A DNA stretch of 64,000 nucleotides from an uncultured Bacteroidales bacterium (lineage in GTDB: Bacteria > Bacteroidota > Bacteroidia > Bacteroidales > Bacteroidaceae), in NCBI GenBank assembly GCA_902787575.1, contig CADAGX010000002.1:186001-250000 (forward strand), in the 5' to 3' direction. The position numbers were made by a program, and so were the translations under genes. The notes under the pieces are model-generated. The model was not told the origin of the DNA and made no database searches. It worked only from the letters and a program-made list of their open reading frames with translations. Below are positions 43,001-50,208 of this stretch, in pieces. Every line of letters begins with the position of its first letter. Position 1 is the stretch's first letter.

Positions 43001-43107
43001 CTGTCGGTAAGCAGTGAGAAGTCCCATCCGTCGCCTGCGGCCTGCAGTTGTGCGTGCAGGTGGCTGAAGGACGAGAGGGCGAGCAGTGTGAGAATTATCC
43101 TTTTCAT
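40036..43107 (-). CDS. Large exported macroglobulin-like (MG2-type) protein
   Basis: This 1,023-residue protein has a signal peptide (MKRIILTLLALSSFSHLHAQ). An MG2-like domain begins EEVFLHMDNTCYFAGDTLYF and continues with GYGSFVLPDSLYGGFYELRA. A further domain around YPEGGVLVAGTHARVAFEAN and a long C-terminal region ending near KGEAKVSFWNNCRTTAITLS resemble the Bacteroidetes branch of alpha-2-macroglobulin-like proteins. I see no thioester motif. The Bacteroidetes relatives are of unknown function and often lie beside a carboxypeptidase-regulatory-like gene, as here. The ATG is 5 bp after the DUF6108 gene, and a longer in-frame start is rejected. Confidence 0.82.
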   Translation of the reverse strand: MKRIILTLLALSSFSHLHAQLQAAGDGWDFSLLTDSVSEQSQLPNTLEGWKRNLEHFGTTIPQEEVFLHMDNTCYFAGDTLYFKAYVRRSDTGRPTNLSRLLYAELWNQEGYLQQRHLIRLTNGQGYGSFVLPDSLYGGFYELRAYTRWQLNWGEYQHMHTWPAEEYFLTRKMAKEYFRDYEKLYSRIFPLYDKPKEPGEFDHNMTTRPKQRYFRTETKRPSPRATLYPEGGVLVAGTHARVAFEANERDGEHISGTMYVTNRKGDTVAKAHTENRGRGIMEFDYEKGESYHAHFESDSGRVIRVKVPYAETDGCAVRTDIVGQQLRLTLQPRGTAAQETLGVTVMTGGALHFFRKFRATDTEFFIPTDSLPTGVAQVTVYNADGRVYSDRLVFIRHKQDVERTQVEFDGVSNMYRPFEKIDVAVSNPNAAGSTISLAVRDAAYSEYLYDSSNMLTEMLLCSQIKGFVEQPDYYFEKDDDEHRRHLDLLLLVQGWRRHNWLTMATPGIFHINHPIEDTPVFFGTVNRYFAPGREGLFGWGNEAYHWREDQDFDLQLGRGRTESFFHHRGSPSGVSVPTLGTADYARDLHNTYSYRLREKDSTHYYAPGYLKHEVRVHVEVTKPTVEGLSNMVGEVETRNGQFILQMPSFYGECILNLAASDTTKWKGAERRRRWIDKIFHWRLRKSKLKPSYEHLWVVPNNTEYPEFYVRLTPYYPRFVKPFNFYHTHVAPFREGTMLAPSLKDTKTLAEVKVHARHGGLRKFSTDHPALVVDAYRAFNECADAGFTPGWFTGPSYLMSWVSRLYVADMNDFRHYRNGPGYSGSLGNITPSFSSRIDSYLSPFSSGEPVERIDFSHFTEDLRFGGISDIWWPETRGKYYAPYSEESLRRYDMGNYKNVRLITDYEPRREGDRHYMGADQPTVNVAFEYLDGEVRPTYRDRHYVMQGYSICEEFYQPNYSQRPLPDLKDYRRTLYWNPNLQLDEKGEAKVSFWNNCRTTAITLSAEGLAEDGQIITGISYPEDR

Positions 43108-43112
43108 AGCAG

Positions 43113-43538
43113 TTACTTCTTGAAGTAGGCTTTCAGCTCTTCCATGCTGGCTTTGCCTTCGATGTGGATGAGCGTCAGTTTCTGTGCATTGGCACGGTAG
43201 AAAATGTAGGTGTGCAGTCGGCCGTCTGTCGGCAACTCGTAGAATCCGTAGTGGAGTCGGCCGTTCGAGCGGTCTTCCTCGCGTGCTACTGCTGTGCGGG
43301 CATCGGAAAGCACGAGGCTTTCGGCGTGCCGCATTTGTTCGTTCTGCGGCTGGCGGACTTCGATGCTGTGGAAGTTTGTCAGTTGATAGGGCTTCAGTTT
43401 CTTGCCGCTTATTCTCACTTCCGTGGCATTCGGCAGTACGGAGAATTCGCCAAAGAGCGGTGCGATGTGCACCTGTGCCTGCAGCCTGACACTGGCGACG
43501 CACAGCAGCGTAAGGAGTGTGAGTCGGATGTGTCTCAT
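43113..43538 (-). CDS. DUF6108-like small exported protein
   Basis: This 141-residue protein has a signal peptide (MRHIRLTLLTLLCVASVRLQA). The mature part has APLFGEFSVLPNATEVRISG, KLKPYQLTNFHSIEVR and YGFYELPTDGRLHTYIFYR, matching from memory the small Bacteroidales DUF6108 family that is often near ECF sigma genes. No catalytic motif is seen. The ATG overlaps the anti-sigma stop codon by 4 nt, so it belongs to the sigma operon. Confidence 0.8.
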   Translation of the reverse strand: MRHIRLTLLTLLCVASVRLQAQVHIAPLFGEFSVLPNATEVRISGKKLKPYQLTNFHSIEVRQPQNEQMRHAESLVLSDARTAVAREEDRSNGRLHYGFYELPTDGRLHTYIFYRANAQKLTLIHIEGKASMEELKAYFKK

Positions 43539-43939
43539 GGCGCAGTAGGTTTTTCGGGGTTGAACATATCCTCCATCTGGTGCTGCATCAGATCTGTGGC
43601 TTGCTCGGCCGTCAGTTGCTTGCCGGCCACAGTGGCCGTGCAGAGGTTCTGGGTGTCGAAGTGTCGGTAACTTAGTGCACCGACAAAGCAGACCGCAGCC
43701 AGACAGGCGGCTGCAGCCCATGCAATGCGGCGATGCGACGTAGGGCGGTGGTGCCGGCGGCCCGTCTGCAGGAAAAAGAGTGTGGCCCGCACCTCGTCGA
43801 AGCGTGCGTCGGCTCCCTCGGGCGACAGCAGGAATGCACGCAGAAGGCGTTCCTCGGCTGCCGAAGTGCGTGCCTCGAAGTAGCGATCGGCCAGTGCCAA
43901 CGCCTCGGGGGCAGTGAGTTTGTGTTCCTTCTGTGTCAT
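43535..43939 (-). CDS. Probable anti-sigma factor, single membrane span
   Basis: This 134-residue protein has a cytoplasmic helical N-terminus (about 1-70), with ALADRYFEARTSAAEERLLR resembling the compact anti-sigma region that binds ECF sigma factors. One membrane span lies at about 72-90 (AWAAAACLAAVCFVGALSY). A short periplasmic tail follows. The gene directly follows the sigma gene with a 4-nt overlap, which is the classic arrangement. The typical zinc HxxxCxxC motif is absent. Confidence 0.75.
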   Translation of the reverse strand: MTQKEHKLTAPEALALADRYFEARTSAAEERLLRAFLLSPEGADARFDEVRATLFFLQTGRRHHRPTSHRRIAWAAAACLAAVCFVGALSYRHFDTQNLCTATVAGKQLTAEQATDLMQHQMEDMFNPEKPTAP

Positions 43940-44427
43940 AATACTGTCTTTTTGTAGATGTCCCTAATTTTTTTCCTCGCTCGGCTCATCTGCATCATCA
44001 CGGCCGCCTCCGTCATTCCCAACGTGTCGGCAATCTGTCGGTAGCTCTCGTCTTCGTACTCGTGGCGGCGCAGGATTTCGCGTTGCAGGGGCGAGAGTTC
44101 CTTTTCCACCAGTTGTTCCACATATCGGAGCGTATCGCGCACTTCAGTCTCGTCGGGAGGTGACTTCTGTCTGCCCCATAGCTTCAGGAGCGACGACCTG
44201 CGTTGCTGCTTTTCCCGTTCCTTCTGAAGGCGGTGCTTCACAGCCGTGTGTAGCAGACGCTGCCCATCGTCGGCATTCTCTGGCGCGTAGCCCTTCTGCC
44301 AGAGGCGGTAGAAAGCATCCTGTACTGCGTCTTCCACTTCCTCGCGCGCGCCTGTAAATAATAAGGTGCCCTCGCGGAGGCGACGACAGAGACGCTTGTA
44401 TGCTTCGAGTAGTGGAGTCCGATTCAT
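43936..44427 (-). CDS. ECF-type RNA polymerase sigma-70 factor
   Basis: This 163-residue sigma factor has region 2 (around EEVEDAVQDAFYRLWQKGY) and region 4 with helix-turn-helix (LSPLQREILRRHEYEDESYR, then IADTLGMTEAAVMMQMSRAR). Region 3 is absent, as in all ECF factors. It heads an operon of itself, a membrane anti-sigma protein and three envelope proteins, so it probably responds to an envelope cue and drives its own operon. The upstream region holds a palindromic AT-rich stretch (TTTTTATATTATAAAA, about 44441-44456). Confidence 0.92.
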   Translation of the reverse strand: MNRTPLLEAYKRLCRRLREGTLLFTGAREEVEDAVQDAFYRLWQKGYAPENADDGQRLLHTAVKHRLQKEREKQQRRSSLLKLWGRQKSPPDETEVRDTLRYVEQLVEKELSPLQREILRRHEYEDESYRQIADTLGMTEAAVMMQMSRARKKIRDIYKKTVL

Positions 44428-44539
44428 GGGCAGGCAGTGCGCTTTTTATATTATAAAAGGGTATGAAACGCCAAAACCTAACGCGCGAACATCTGAAATG
44501 CGCTGCTTTTTGCAATTTTTAACTTTTCGCTTGTCTGGA

Positions 44540-44618
44540 AACGACGTGTCGCATTTTTTGCGGTGCCCGCAGTTTTGGGACTACCACGTGTTGCATTGGT
44601 CGAAACGACGTGTGGTAT
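44540..44618. repeat. ACACGTCGCA repeat cluster, locus e
   Basis: GAAACGACGTGTCGCATTTT (44538-44557), then ACCACGTGTTGCATTGGT and GAAACGACGTGTGGTATC run up to the stop codon of the Fur-family gene. The last two are in partial inverted relation (TACCAC with GTGGTA). Confidence 0.7.
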
Positions 44619-45068
44619 CTAACGTTTCCGCGCGCTGCACTCAGCGCAGACACCTTTTATCATATAGTTGACGGCCGTAGGCGCGAATCCTGCTGGCAAG
44701 TCAACGGGCGGAATGTGCGTGTCGCGCAGGCAGAAAGTGCGGTGGCATTGTTCGCAGTAGAAGTGTGTGTGCTGGTCTTCGAGCGTGCAGTCCTCTTCGC
44801 CGTGGCAGGCCTCGTACTTCATGGCACCGCTGCCGTCTTCGATGCCATGCACCAGATGGTGCTGCAGGAGCAGTGTCAGCGTGCGGAAGATGGTGCTTCG
44901 CTCGGCCGTTACCATGCGTTCCTCCAGCTCGCGAAGCGAGAGCGGATGGCGCGCGCCCTCCAGTTCGCGAAAGACCCACAGGCGCATGGCAGTGGGCTTG
45001 ACGCCGCGAGCCAGAAGTCTCTCCTCCAGCAGGTCTGTGTCCGTAGTGTTGTGGTCGGATTTATGCAT
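44619..45068 (-). CDS. Fur-family metal-responsive regulator
   Basis: This 149-residue protein has an N-terminal winged helix (MRLWVFRELEGARHPLSLRE, STIFRTLTLLLQHHLVHG) and a C-terminal dimerisation domain with EDQHTHFYCEQCHRTFCL. A structural zinc site is formed by Cys105, Cys108, Cys141 and Cys144. The double CxxC and the HTHFYC pattern fit Fur/Zur-type proteins; the metal (zinc or iron) cannot be decided. It lies 6 bp after a nucleoside kinase gene in the same direction, an arrangement I cannot explain functionally. Confidence 0.92.
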   Translation of the reverse strand: MHKSDHNTTDTDLLEERLLARGVKPTAMRLWVFRELEGARHPLSLRELEERMVTAERSTIFRTLTLLLQHHLVHGIEDGSGAMKYEACHGEEDCTLEDQHTHFYCEQCHRTFCLRDTHIPPVDLPAGFAPTAVNYMIKGVCAECSARKR

Positions 45069-45074
45069 GTGGCA

Positions 45075-46748
45075 TCAGTATCTGAACGAGCTGCCGCCTG
45101 CAAATTCGCGTAGCAGGCTGGTGGGCGGCACCTGATCGGCCGGCACTGGCAGGAAGTAGTGTATGAATTTCGTCAGGCGGTATGCCTCGGCGTACTCGGG
45201 CGCGCGCTCTGGCACTTGCTCCAGAATGGGCAGTACCTGCGTTCGTATGACGCCCAGCTCGTAGAGCAAGGCGCTGTTGAACGTGGCGTCGGCTTGCTCC
45301 TGGAAGGGCAGAATCCATTTTTCCTCGCCCGCCTTCACGCTTGGCCCGCGTTTGATGGTCTCCAGCGCCGAGTAGCCGCGATATTTGTAGTCGCGAATCA
45401 CGCGGCGTAGCAGGCGAATGTCGTCCGTCGGGATGTGGTTGTGGTCGTCCAGCTGCACGGTGGTGAGCGGCGACACGAAGATGCGGAATTTCTTGTCATC
45501 AGGAATTTGACGCGTAAAGAGCGGATTGAGCGCGTGATTGCCCTCAAGGATGATGACATCGTCGGGACCGATGCTCAGCTTCTTGCCTTCGAAGACGCGT
45601 TGGCCGCTGGGGAAATCGTAGCGTGGAAGTTCCACCTCCTCGCCTGCGAGCAGTTGGTTTATCTGCTTATTAAAGAAGGCAGTGTCCACGGCTTCGATAC
45701 ATTCGAAGTCGTATTCGCCGTGTTCGTCGAGTGGCGTATCGACACGATTCACGAAGTAGTCGTCGGTGCTCAGTATGCGCGGACGGACGCCGCACGCCAT
45801 CAGCAGTGTTGCCACACGCTTGGCCGTAGTGGTCTTGCCGCTGCTGCTCGGGCCGGCCAGCAGCACCATGCGTGCCTTGCGCTCGACAATCTGGTCTACG
45901 ATGTCCACCAGTTTCTTTTCCTGCAGTGCCTCGCTCACATTGATGAGTTCAGATGCGTAGCCGGCACGTATGGCAGCGTTGAATTCGCCCACGGTGCGTA
46001 CGCCCAGAATGTGCTGCCAATGCAGATGTTCGCGCACCACGTCCAGCATCTTTGTCTGTTCCTCCATTTCCTCCAGTTGCGACGGGTCGGACATCTTTGG
46101 CACGCGAAGCATCAGCCCATCGTGGAATGGAATCAGGTCGAAGAGATGCAGCTGTCCCGTGCGGTTGAGCAGACAGCCGTAGAAGTAATCGATGCTGTTG
46201 CCCAGCTTATAATAGGTTGTGTAGAGGCTTTCCACGCTTTCTAGCAGTTGCACCTTGCTTTTCATGCCACGTTTTTGGAAAAGCTCGATGGCTTCCTCCG
46301 TCGGGCTCTGGATGTAATAGATGGGCATGTCGGCATCTATTATTTCCTGCATCCGCTTCTTGATGCTACTGACGATGGCCGGAGAAATGCCAGCCGACAA
46401 ATTCTCTGGTTCCATGAGAAGACGGCAGAGATATCCGCCTTTCATCGGCACTCCAATGAAGAGCTGCGCCCACGGATAAAGGTCTTCCACAGCTTTTGCA
46501 AGCACGAAAAACAGCGTGCGGACGTACGTGCGCATTCCTGTGGGCGACTGAAGTCCGAAAAAGCGAACGTCCTTGTTGTTGTAGAAGCGGTAGCTCATGC
46601 CTTCTACCTTGTTGTTTACGTGTGCACACACTGGGCCGTACTGCATTTCCAGCCCCGAGAGACGAAATGCGTCGTAGAGGTCGGAGCCGAAAGGCAACGA
46701 AATTTTTTTCTTGTTGTTCGTGCAGCGTATTCTGAGTTCAGTTGCCAT
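45075..46748 (-). CDS. Nucleoside (uridine) kinase-like protein with N-terminal TGS/ThrRS-like region
   Basis: This 557-residue cytoplasmic protein has a TGS-like beginning (LRIRCTNNKKKISLPFGSDL) and a region resembling the second domain of threonyl-tRNA synthetase (about 60-240). The phosphoribulokinase/uridine kinase domain has P-loop AGPSSSGKTTTAKR (near 300), STDDYFVNR and ILEGNHALNP. This three-part arrangement is typical of Bacteroidetes and Firmicutes nucleoside kinases. The substrate is presumed to be uridine or cytidine. It is co-transcribed with sir2 upstream (26-bp gap) and the Fur-family gene downstream. Confidence 0.93.
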   Translation of the reverse strand: MATELRIRCTNNKKKISLPFGSDLYDAFRLSGLEMQYGPVCAHVNNKVEGMSYRFYNNKDVRFFGLQSPTGMRTYVRTLFFVLAKAVEDLYPWAQLFIGVPMKGGYLCRLLMEPENLSAGISPAIVSSIKKRMQEIIDADMPIYYIQSPTEEAIELFQKRGMKSKVQLLESVESLYTTYYKLGNSIDYFYGCLLNRTGQLHLFDLIPFHDGLMLRVPKMSDPSQLEEMEEQTKMLDVVREHLHWQHILGVRTVGEFNAAIRAGYASELINVSEALQEKKLVDIVDQIVERKARMVLLAGPSSSGKTTTAKRVATLLMACGVRPRILSTDDYFVNRVDTPLDEHGEYDFECIEAVDTAFFNKQINQLLAGEEVELPRYDFPSGQRVFEGKKLSIGPDDVIILEGNHALNPLFTRQIPDDKKFRIFVSPLTTVQLDDHNHIPTDDIRLLRRVIRDYKYRGYSALETIKRGPSVKAGEEKWILPFQEQADATFNSALLYELGVIRTQVLPILEQVPERAPEYAEAYRLTKFIHYFLPVPADQVPPTSLLREFAGGSSFRY

Positions 46749-46774
46749 TTTTATGTCAGATTAAGAAAAAGAAA

Positions 46775-47473
46775 TTAGGCTTGCTTCAAAAGTTTTAGGA
46801 ACTCCTCCATGCCGGCCGACGCGCCCTGCATGATGTGATGAAACGGGTGGCTGCTGTTCCACTGCACAGGCTTTGGGTCGATGAGATAGATGGGGACGCC
46901 GTCGGCCACCAGTCGTGTCAGTCCTGCGGCAGGATAGACGTTCAGACTCGTGCCGATGATGAGCATGAGGTCGGCCTTCGCACAATATTCGGCAGCAGTC
47001 TCTATTTCCGGCACGGGCTCGCCGAACCAGACAATGAATGGGCGCAACTGACTGCCGTCGGCTGCCTTGTCGCCAATTTTCACCTCCATATGGTCGGGCG
47101 GCAACGTCTGGATGTATCGCGGATTATTGGGGTCGCGGCTGCTGGTGACCTTCATCAACTCACCATGTAAGTGTATGACGTGGCTGCTGCCGGCCCGTTC
47201 GTGCAGGTCGTCCACGTTCTGGGTGATGACCGTCACGTCGTGTTCCGCCTCGAGCTGTGCCACGAGTTCATGGCCGCGGCATGGTTTTGCATCCAACAAC
47301 TGGCGCCGCCGTGTGTTGTAGAACTCGGTAACGAGCGAAGGATTGCGTGCCCAGCCCTCGGGCGTGGCCACATCCTCTACATTATACTGCTCCCAGAGTC
47401 CGCCGTTGTCGCGGAAAGTGCTGATGCCGCTCTCCGCACTCATGCCAGCACCCGTCAGAACTACCACTTTCAT
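46775..47473 (-). CDS. Sir2-family NAD-dependent protein deacylase without zinc cysteines
   Basis: This 232-residue protein has the NAD site (LTGAGMSAESGISTFRD), VTVITQNVDDLHERAG, catalytic histidine in IHLHGEL, and IIGTSLNVYPAAGL. The YNTRRR segment matches the Tyr/Arg pair found in CobB/SIRT5-type desuccinylases, so it may remove acidic acyl groups from lysine. The four cysteines that normally hold zinc are absent from the region after HGEL, where it reads KVTSSRDPNNPRYIQTLPPD. This is normal in a Bacteroidetes clade. The promoter is divergent to the FKBP cluster. Confidence 0.92.
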   Translation of the reverse strand: MKVVVLTGAGMSAESGISTFRDNGGLWEQYNVEDVATPEGWARNPSLVTEFYNTRRRQLLDAKPCRGHELVAQLEAEHDVTVITQNVDDLHERAGSSHVIHLHGELMKVTSSRDPNNPRYIQTLPPDHMEVKIGDKAADGSQLRPFIVWFGEPVPEIETAAEYCAKADLMLIIGTSLNVYPAAGLTRLVADGVPIYLIDPKPVQWNSSHPFHHIMQGASAGMEEFLKLLKQA

Positions 47474-47498
47474 CCTTGTATTTTTAGTGAATTATCTG

Positions 47499-47506
47499 CA
47501 AAAATA
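47499..47506 (-). promoter_or_regulatory. -7 box (TATTTTTG) for sir2
   Basis: TATTTTTG on the minus strand lies about 25 nt before the sir2 ATG. Confidence 0.6.
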
Positions 47507-47550
47507 CGAAAAAAACCGAAACGTTTGTCTGTTAGATGAATAAAATGTCG

Positions 47551-47558
47551 TACTTTTG
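47551..47558 (+). promoter_or_regulatory. -7 box (TACTTTTG) for the FKBP cluster
   Basis: TACTTTTG lies 28 nt before the ATG at 47587, with TTTG about 24 nt further upstream as a -33 candidate. It excludes an in-frame ATG at 47536, which is upstream of the promoter. Confidence 0.7.
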
Positions 47559-47586
47559 CGCTGCAATTTACATTTTTAGCACGTTT

Positions 47587-48171
47587 ATGGATAAAATTAG
47601 CTACGCCTTGGGCCTCGGAATTGCCCATCAGATTAAGAATATGAACATCGAGAATTTCAGCATCGAGGACTTCGCACAGAGTGTGCGTGACGTCATCGAG
47701 GGAAATCCCACAGCCATCAGCAGCCGTGAGGCGCAGCAGATGCTGAACGACTACTTCCAGAAAAAAGAGAAAGCACAGGCCGAGACCGCCATTGCTGAAG
47801 GCTCTGTTTTTCTTAAGGAGAATGCAAAGAAGGCCGGCGTAGTGCAGACGAAGAGCGGACTGCAGTACGAAGTGCTGACAGAAGGCTCGGGACGCAGTCC
47901 AAAGGCGACTGATACCGTGCGTTGCCACTACGAGGGACGTCTGCTCGATGGTAGCGTTTTCGATAGTAGCTACCAACGCGGCGAGCCTGCCGACTTCGGG
48001 CTGAATCAGGTGATAGCCGGTTGGACCGAGGGAGTGCAGCTGATGAAGGAGGGTGCCAAGTATCGTTTCTATATTCCCTACCTGTTGGCTTACGGCGAAC
48101 GTGGTGCCGGTTCCAGCATCCCGCCCTACAGCACGCTCATCTTCGACGTGGAACTGATAAAAGTACTCTAA
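47587..48171 (+). CDS. FKBP-type peptidyl-prolyl isomerase, cytoplasmic member of the triplet
   Basis: This 194-residue protein has no signal peptide. A short helical FkpA-like dimerisation region (MDKISYALGLGIAHQIKNMN onward) is followed by the FKBP domain (about 85-194) with VRCHYEGRLLDGSVFDSSYQ, VIAGWTEGVQLMKEGAKYRF and LIFDVELIKV. It catalyses proline isomerisation and assists folding. The start is placed after the -7 promoter box. Two exported relatives follow directly. Confidence 0.92.
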   Translation: MDKISYALGLGIAHQIKNMNIENFSIEDFAQSVRDVIEGNPTAISSREAQQMLNDYFQKKEKAQAETAIAEGSVFLKENAKKAGVVQTKSGLQYEVLTEGSGRSPKATDTVRCHYEGRLLDGSVFDSSYQRGEPADFGLNQVIAGWTEGVQLMKEGAKYRFYIPYLLAYGERGAGSSIPPYSTLIFDVELIKVL

Positions 48172-48207
48172 GACAAAAGAATAGTTTAACAATAAAAAGA
48201 AAAAAAC

Positions 48208-49077
48208 ATGAAAAAGATTAGTTTTCTTTTGGCCGCTTTTGTGGCTGTGGTGATGATTTCGTGCGGTCCTAAGACGCCGAAAGCAAGTTTGAAGAGCGAC
48301 GTGGACACACTGAGCTACGTGATTGGTATGGCTCAATCGCAGGGCCTGAAGGATTATCTCGTGCAGCGTATGGGCGTTGATACGGCATACATCGACGAGT
48401 TCGTGAAAGGTCTGAACGAAGGTGCAAATGCTGGCGACAGCAAGAAGCGTGCAGCCTACTATGCCGGCATTCAGATTGGCCAGCAGGTAAGCCAGCAGAT
48501 GCTGAAGGGCCTGAACTACGAAGTGTTTGGCGACGACAGCACTCAGACTGTGAGCCTCGACAACTTTATGGCTGGCTTTGTGGCTGGTACAACTGGCAAG
48601 GGCGGTCTGATGACTGTAGACTCCGCATCTCAGATGGCACAGACGCTGATGCAAACGGTGAAGGCTAAGCACATGGAAGAGGTGTATGGCGAAAACAAAA
48701 AGGCCTGCGAGGAGTTTATGGCCAACATCGCCAAAAAGGAAGGCATTCAGGCACTCGAGAACGGTGTGTACTATGAAGTGCTGACCGAGGGCAAGGGCGA
48801 AATTCCTTCTGACACCAGCCGCGTGAAAGTTCACTACGAGGGCAAGCTCATCAATGACAGCGTTTTCGACAGCTCGTACAAGCGCGAAGCTCCCACAACG
48901 TTCCGTGCCAACCAAGTGATTCCCGGCTGGACGAACGCCTTGACTCATATGCCTGTTGGCTCGAAGTGGAAAGTTTACATTCCGCAGGAGCAGGCTTACG
49001 CCGACCGCGAAGCTGGTCTGATTAAGCCGTTCTCTTGCCTTATTTTCACCATCGAACTGCTGGAGATTGAGAAATAA
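48208..49077 (+). CDS. FKBP-type peptidyl-prolyl isomerase, lipoprotein
   Basis: This 289-residue protein has a type II signal with MISC lipobox (Cys19). A long helical N-terminal domain (about 30-180, DTLSYVIGMAQSQGLKDYLV) is followed by an FKBP domain with VKVHYEGKLINDSVFDSSYK and VIPGWTNALTHMPVGSKWKV. It is probably a periplasmic folding factor anchored to a membrane. It lies 36 bp after the first FKBP gene and 10 bp before the third, so one transcript is likely. Confidence 0.93.
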   Translation: MKKISFLLAAFVAVVMISCGPKTPKASLKSDVDTLSYVIGMAQSQGLKDYLVQRMGVDTAYIDEFVKGLNEGANAGDSKKRAAYYAGIQIGQQVSQQMLKGLNYEVFGDDSTQTVSLDNFMAGFVAGTTGKGGLMTVDSASQMAQTLMQTVKAKHMEEVYGENKKACEEFMANIAKKEGIQALENGVYYEVLTEGKGEIPSDTSRVKVHYEGKLINDSVFDSSYKREAPTTFRANQVIPGWTNALTHMPVGSKWKVYIPQEQAYADREAGLIKPFSCLIFTIELLEIEK

Positions 49078-49087
49078 TTAAAGGGAA

Positions 49088-50038
49088 ATGAAAGTCGAAA
49101 AGAATAATTTCCGTTTCGCAGCGTTCAGCCCGAAGTTCGTCTGCCTAATTCTTCTCTGTCTTCTTTGTTTGCCTGCAGTCGCAGCTAGCAAGAAGAAAGC
49201 CAAGAAGGCGCCGGAAACGGTGGTTAAGGTGGACACTGTGAGCGTGGATTCTTTTAGCTACGCCCTCGGCTTGGCCAACTCAAATGGCCTGAAGGATTAT
49301 CTGGTGCAGCGTATGGGCGTCGACGTGACATACATGGAAGATTTCCTGAAGGGCTTCCAGCAGGGCACGTTCTCCGAGGCCGATAAGCGCGAAAAGGCAC
49401 GCATCGCAGGGTTGGAGATTCGCCGTCAGGTGGAAGACCAAGTATTCCCGACTTCGAATAAGCAGGTGAATGACACGGTCGACCTGCTTCGCCGCGACAG
49501 ATTCGTGCAAGGCTTCTTCGACGGCGTCAGCGGGAAGAACGCGACCCTTAGTATGGACAGTGCTCAGGCTGTTGTAAAACGTCAGATGGACTTCTATCAC
49601 AGGGAAAAGATGGAACGTCTGTACGGTGCAAACCGAGTGGCTGGCGAGGAATTCCTGAAAGCTAACGCCAAAAAGGACAGCGTGAAGACCACGCCGAGCG
49701 GTCTGCAGTACAAAGTGCTGACACAGGGCACTGGCGAGATTCCCACGCCCGAGAAGCGCGTGCGCGTTCATTACGAGGGACGGCTGATAGATGGCACTGT
49801 TTTCGACAGCAGTTATGAGCGCAACAAGCCTACCATGTTCACCGTGAATGGTGTCATTAAAGGATGGATAGAAGCGCTCTGCATGATGCCGAAAGGTAGC
49901 AAGTGGGAAGTTTATGTTCCGCAGCAGTTGGCATACGGCGACCGTGAACAGGGAAAGATACCTCCCTTCTCGTGCCTGATTTTCACCGTAGAACTGCTCG
50001 ACGTGCTTCCGGCCATCGACCTCGACAACCCGAAGTGA
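49088..50038 (+). CDS. FKBP-type peptidyl-prolyl isomerase, exported, third of the triplet
   Basis: This 316-residue protein starts with a long charged n-region and a hydrophobic span (FVCLILLCLLCLPAVAASKK). The helical domain shares GLKDYLVQRMGVD with the preceding paralogue. The FKBP domain has VRVHYEGRLIDGTVFDSSYE and VIKGWIEALCMMPKGSKWEV. The shared 13-residue block shows that the two exported members arose by tandem duplication. It ends the cluster before a clear terminator. Confidence 0.92.
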   Translation: MKVEKNNFRFAAFSPKFVCLILLCLLCLPAVAASKKKAKKAPETVVKVDTVSVDSFSYALGLANSNGLKDYLVQRMGVDVTYMEDFLKGFQQGTFSEADKREKARIAGLEIRRQVEDQVFPTSNKQVNDTVDLLRRDRFVQGFFDGVSGKNATLSMDSAQAVVKRQMDFYHREKMERLYGANRVAGEEFLKANAKKDSVKTTPSGLQYKVLTQGTGEIPTPEKRVRVHYEGRLIDGTVFDSSYERNKPTMFTVNGVIKGWIEALCMMPKGSKWEVYVPQQLAYGDREQGKIPPFSCLIFTVELLDVLPAIDLDNPK

Positions 50039-50068
50039 GGCGAGTGCGTCTCGCAGTTTTGTAAAAAC

Positions 50069-50104
50069 AACAGGCAGCAAGCAAAAAACTTGCTGCCTGT
50101 TTTA
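50069..50104 (+). terminator. Rho-independent terminator of the FKBP cluster
   Basis: AACAGGCAGCAAG pairs perfectly with CTTGCTGCCTGTT around a short CAAAAAA loop. Ts follow. Confidence 0.92.
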
Positions 50105-50167
50105 TTACGACAAAGCGTAAAAAGAAGAATTCTGAATGGCGGATTTTGCATTCTGAATTAAAATAAG

Positions 50168-50176
50168 TACCTTTGT
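50168..50176 (+). promoter_or_regulatory. -7 box (TACCTTTG) for the argS operon
   Basis: GTACCTTTG is preceded by TTTTGCATTCTGAATT. The in-frame TTG within this box cannot be the start codon, which places translation at the ATG 50209. The word GCATTCTGAA recurs upstream of cysS. Confidence 0.65.
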
Positions 50177-50208
50177 CGCGTAAAATAACGAACCGTAAAT
50201 CTTTAGGT

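Noticed and set aside
43108-43503. A 132-codon extension of the macroglobulin-like protein
   Set aside because: It overlaps the DUF6108 gene in another frame, and the later ATG gives a signal peptide.
47536-47586. An earlier ATG for the first FKBP gene
   Set aside because: It lies upstream of the TACTTTTG promoter box, so it would not be in the message.
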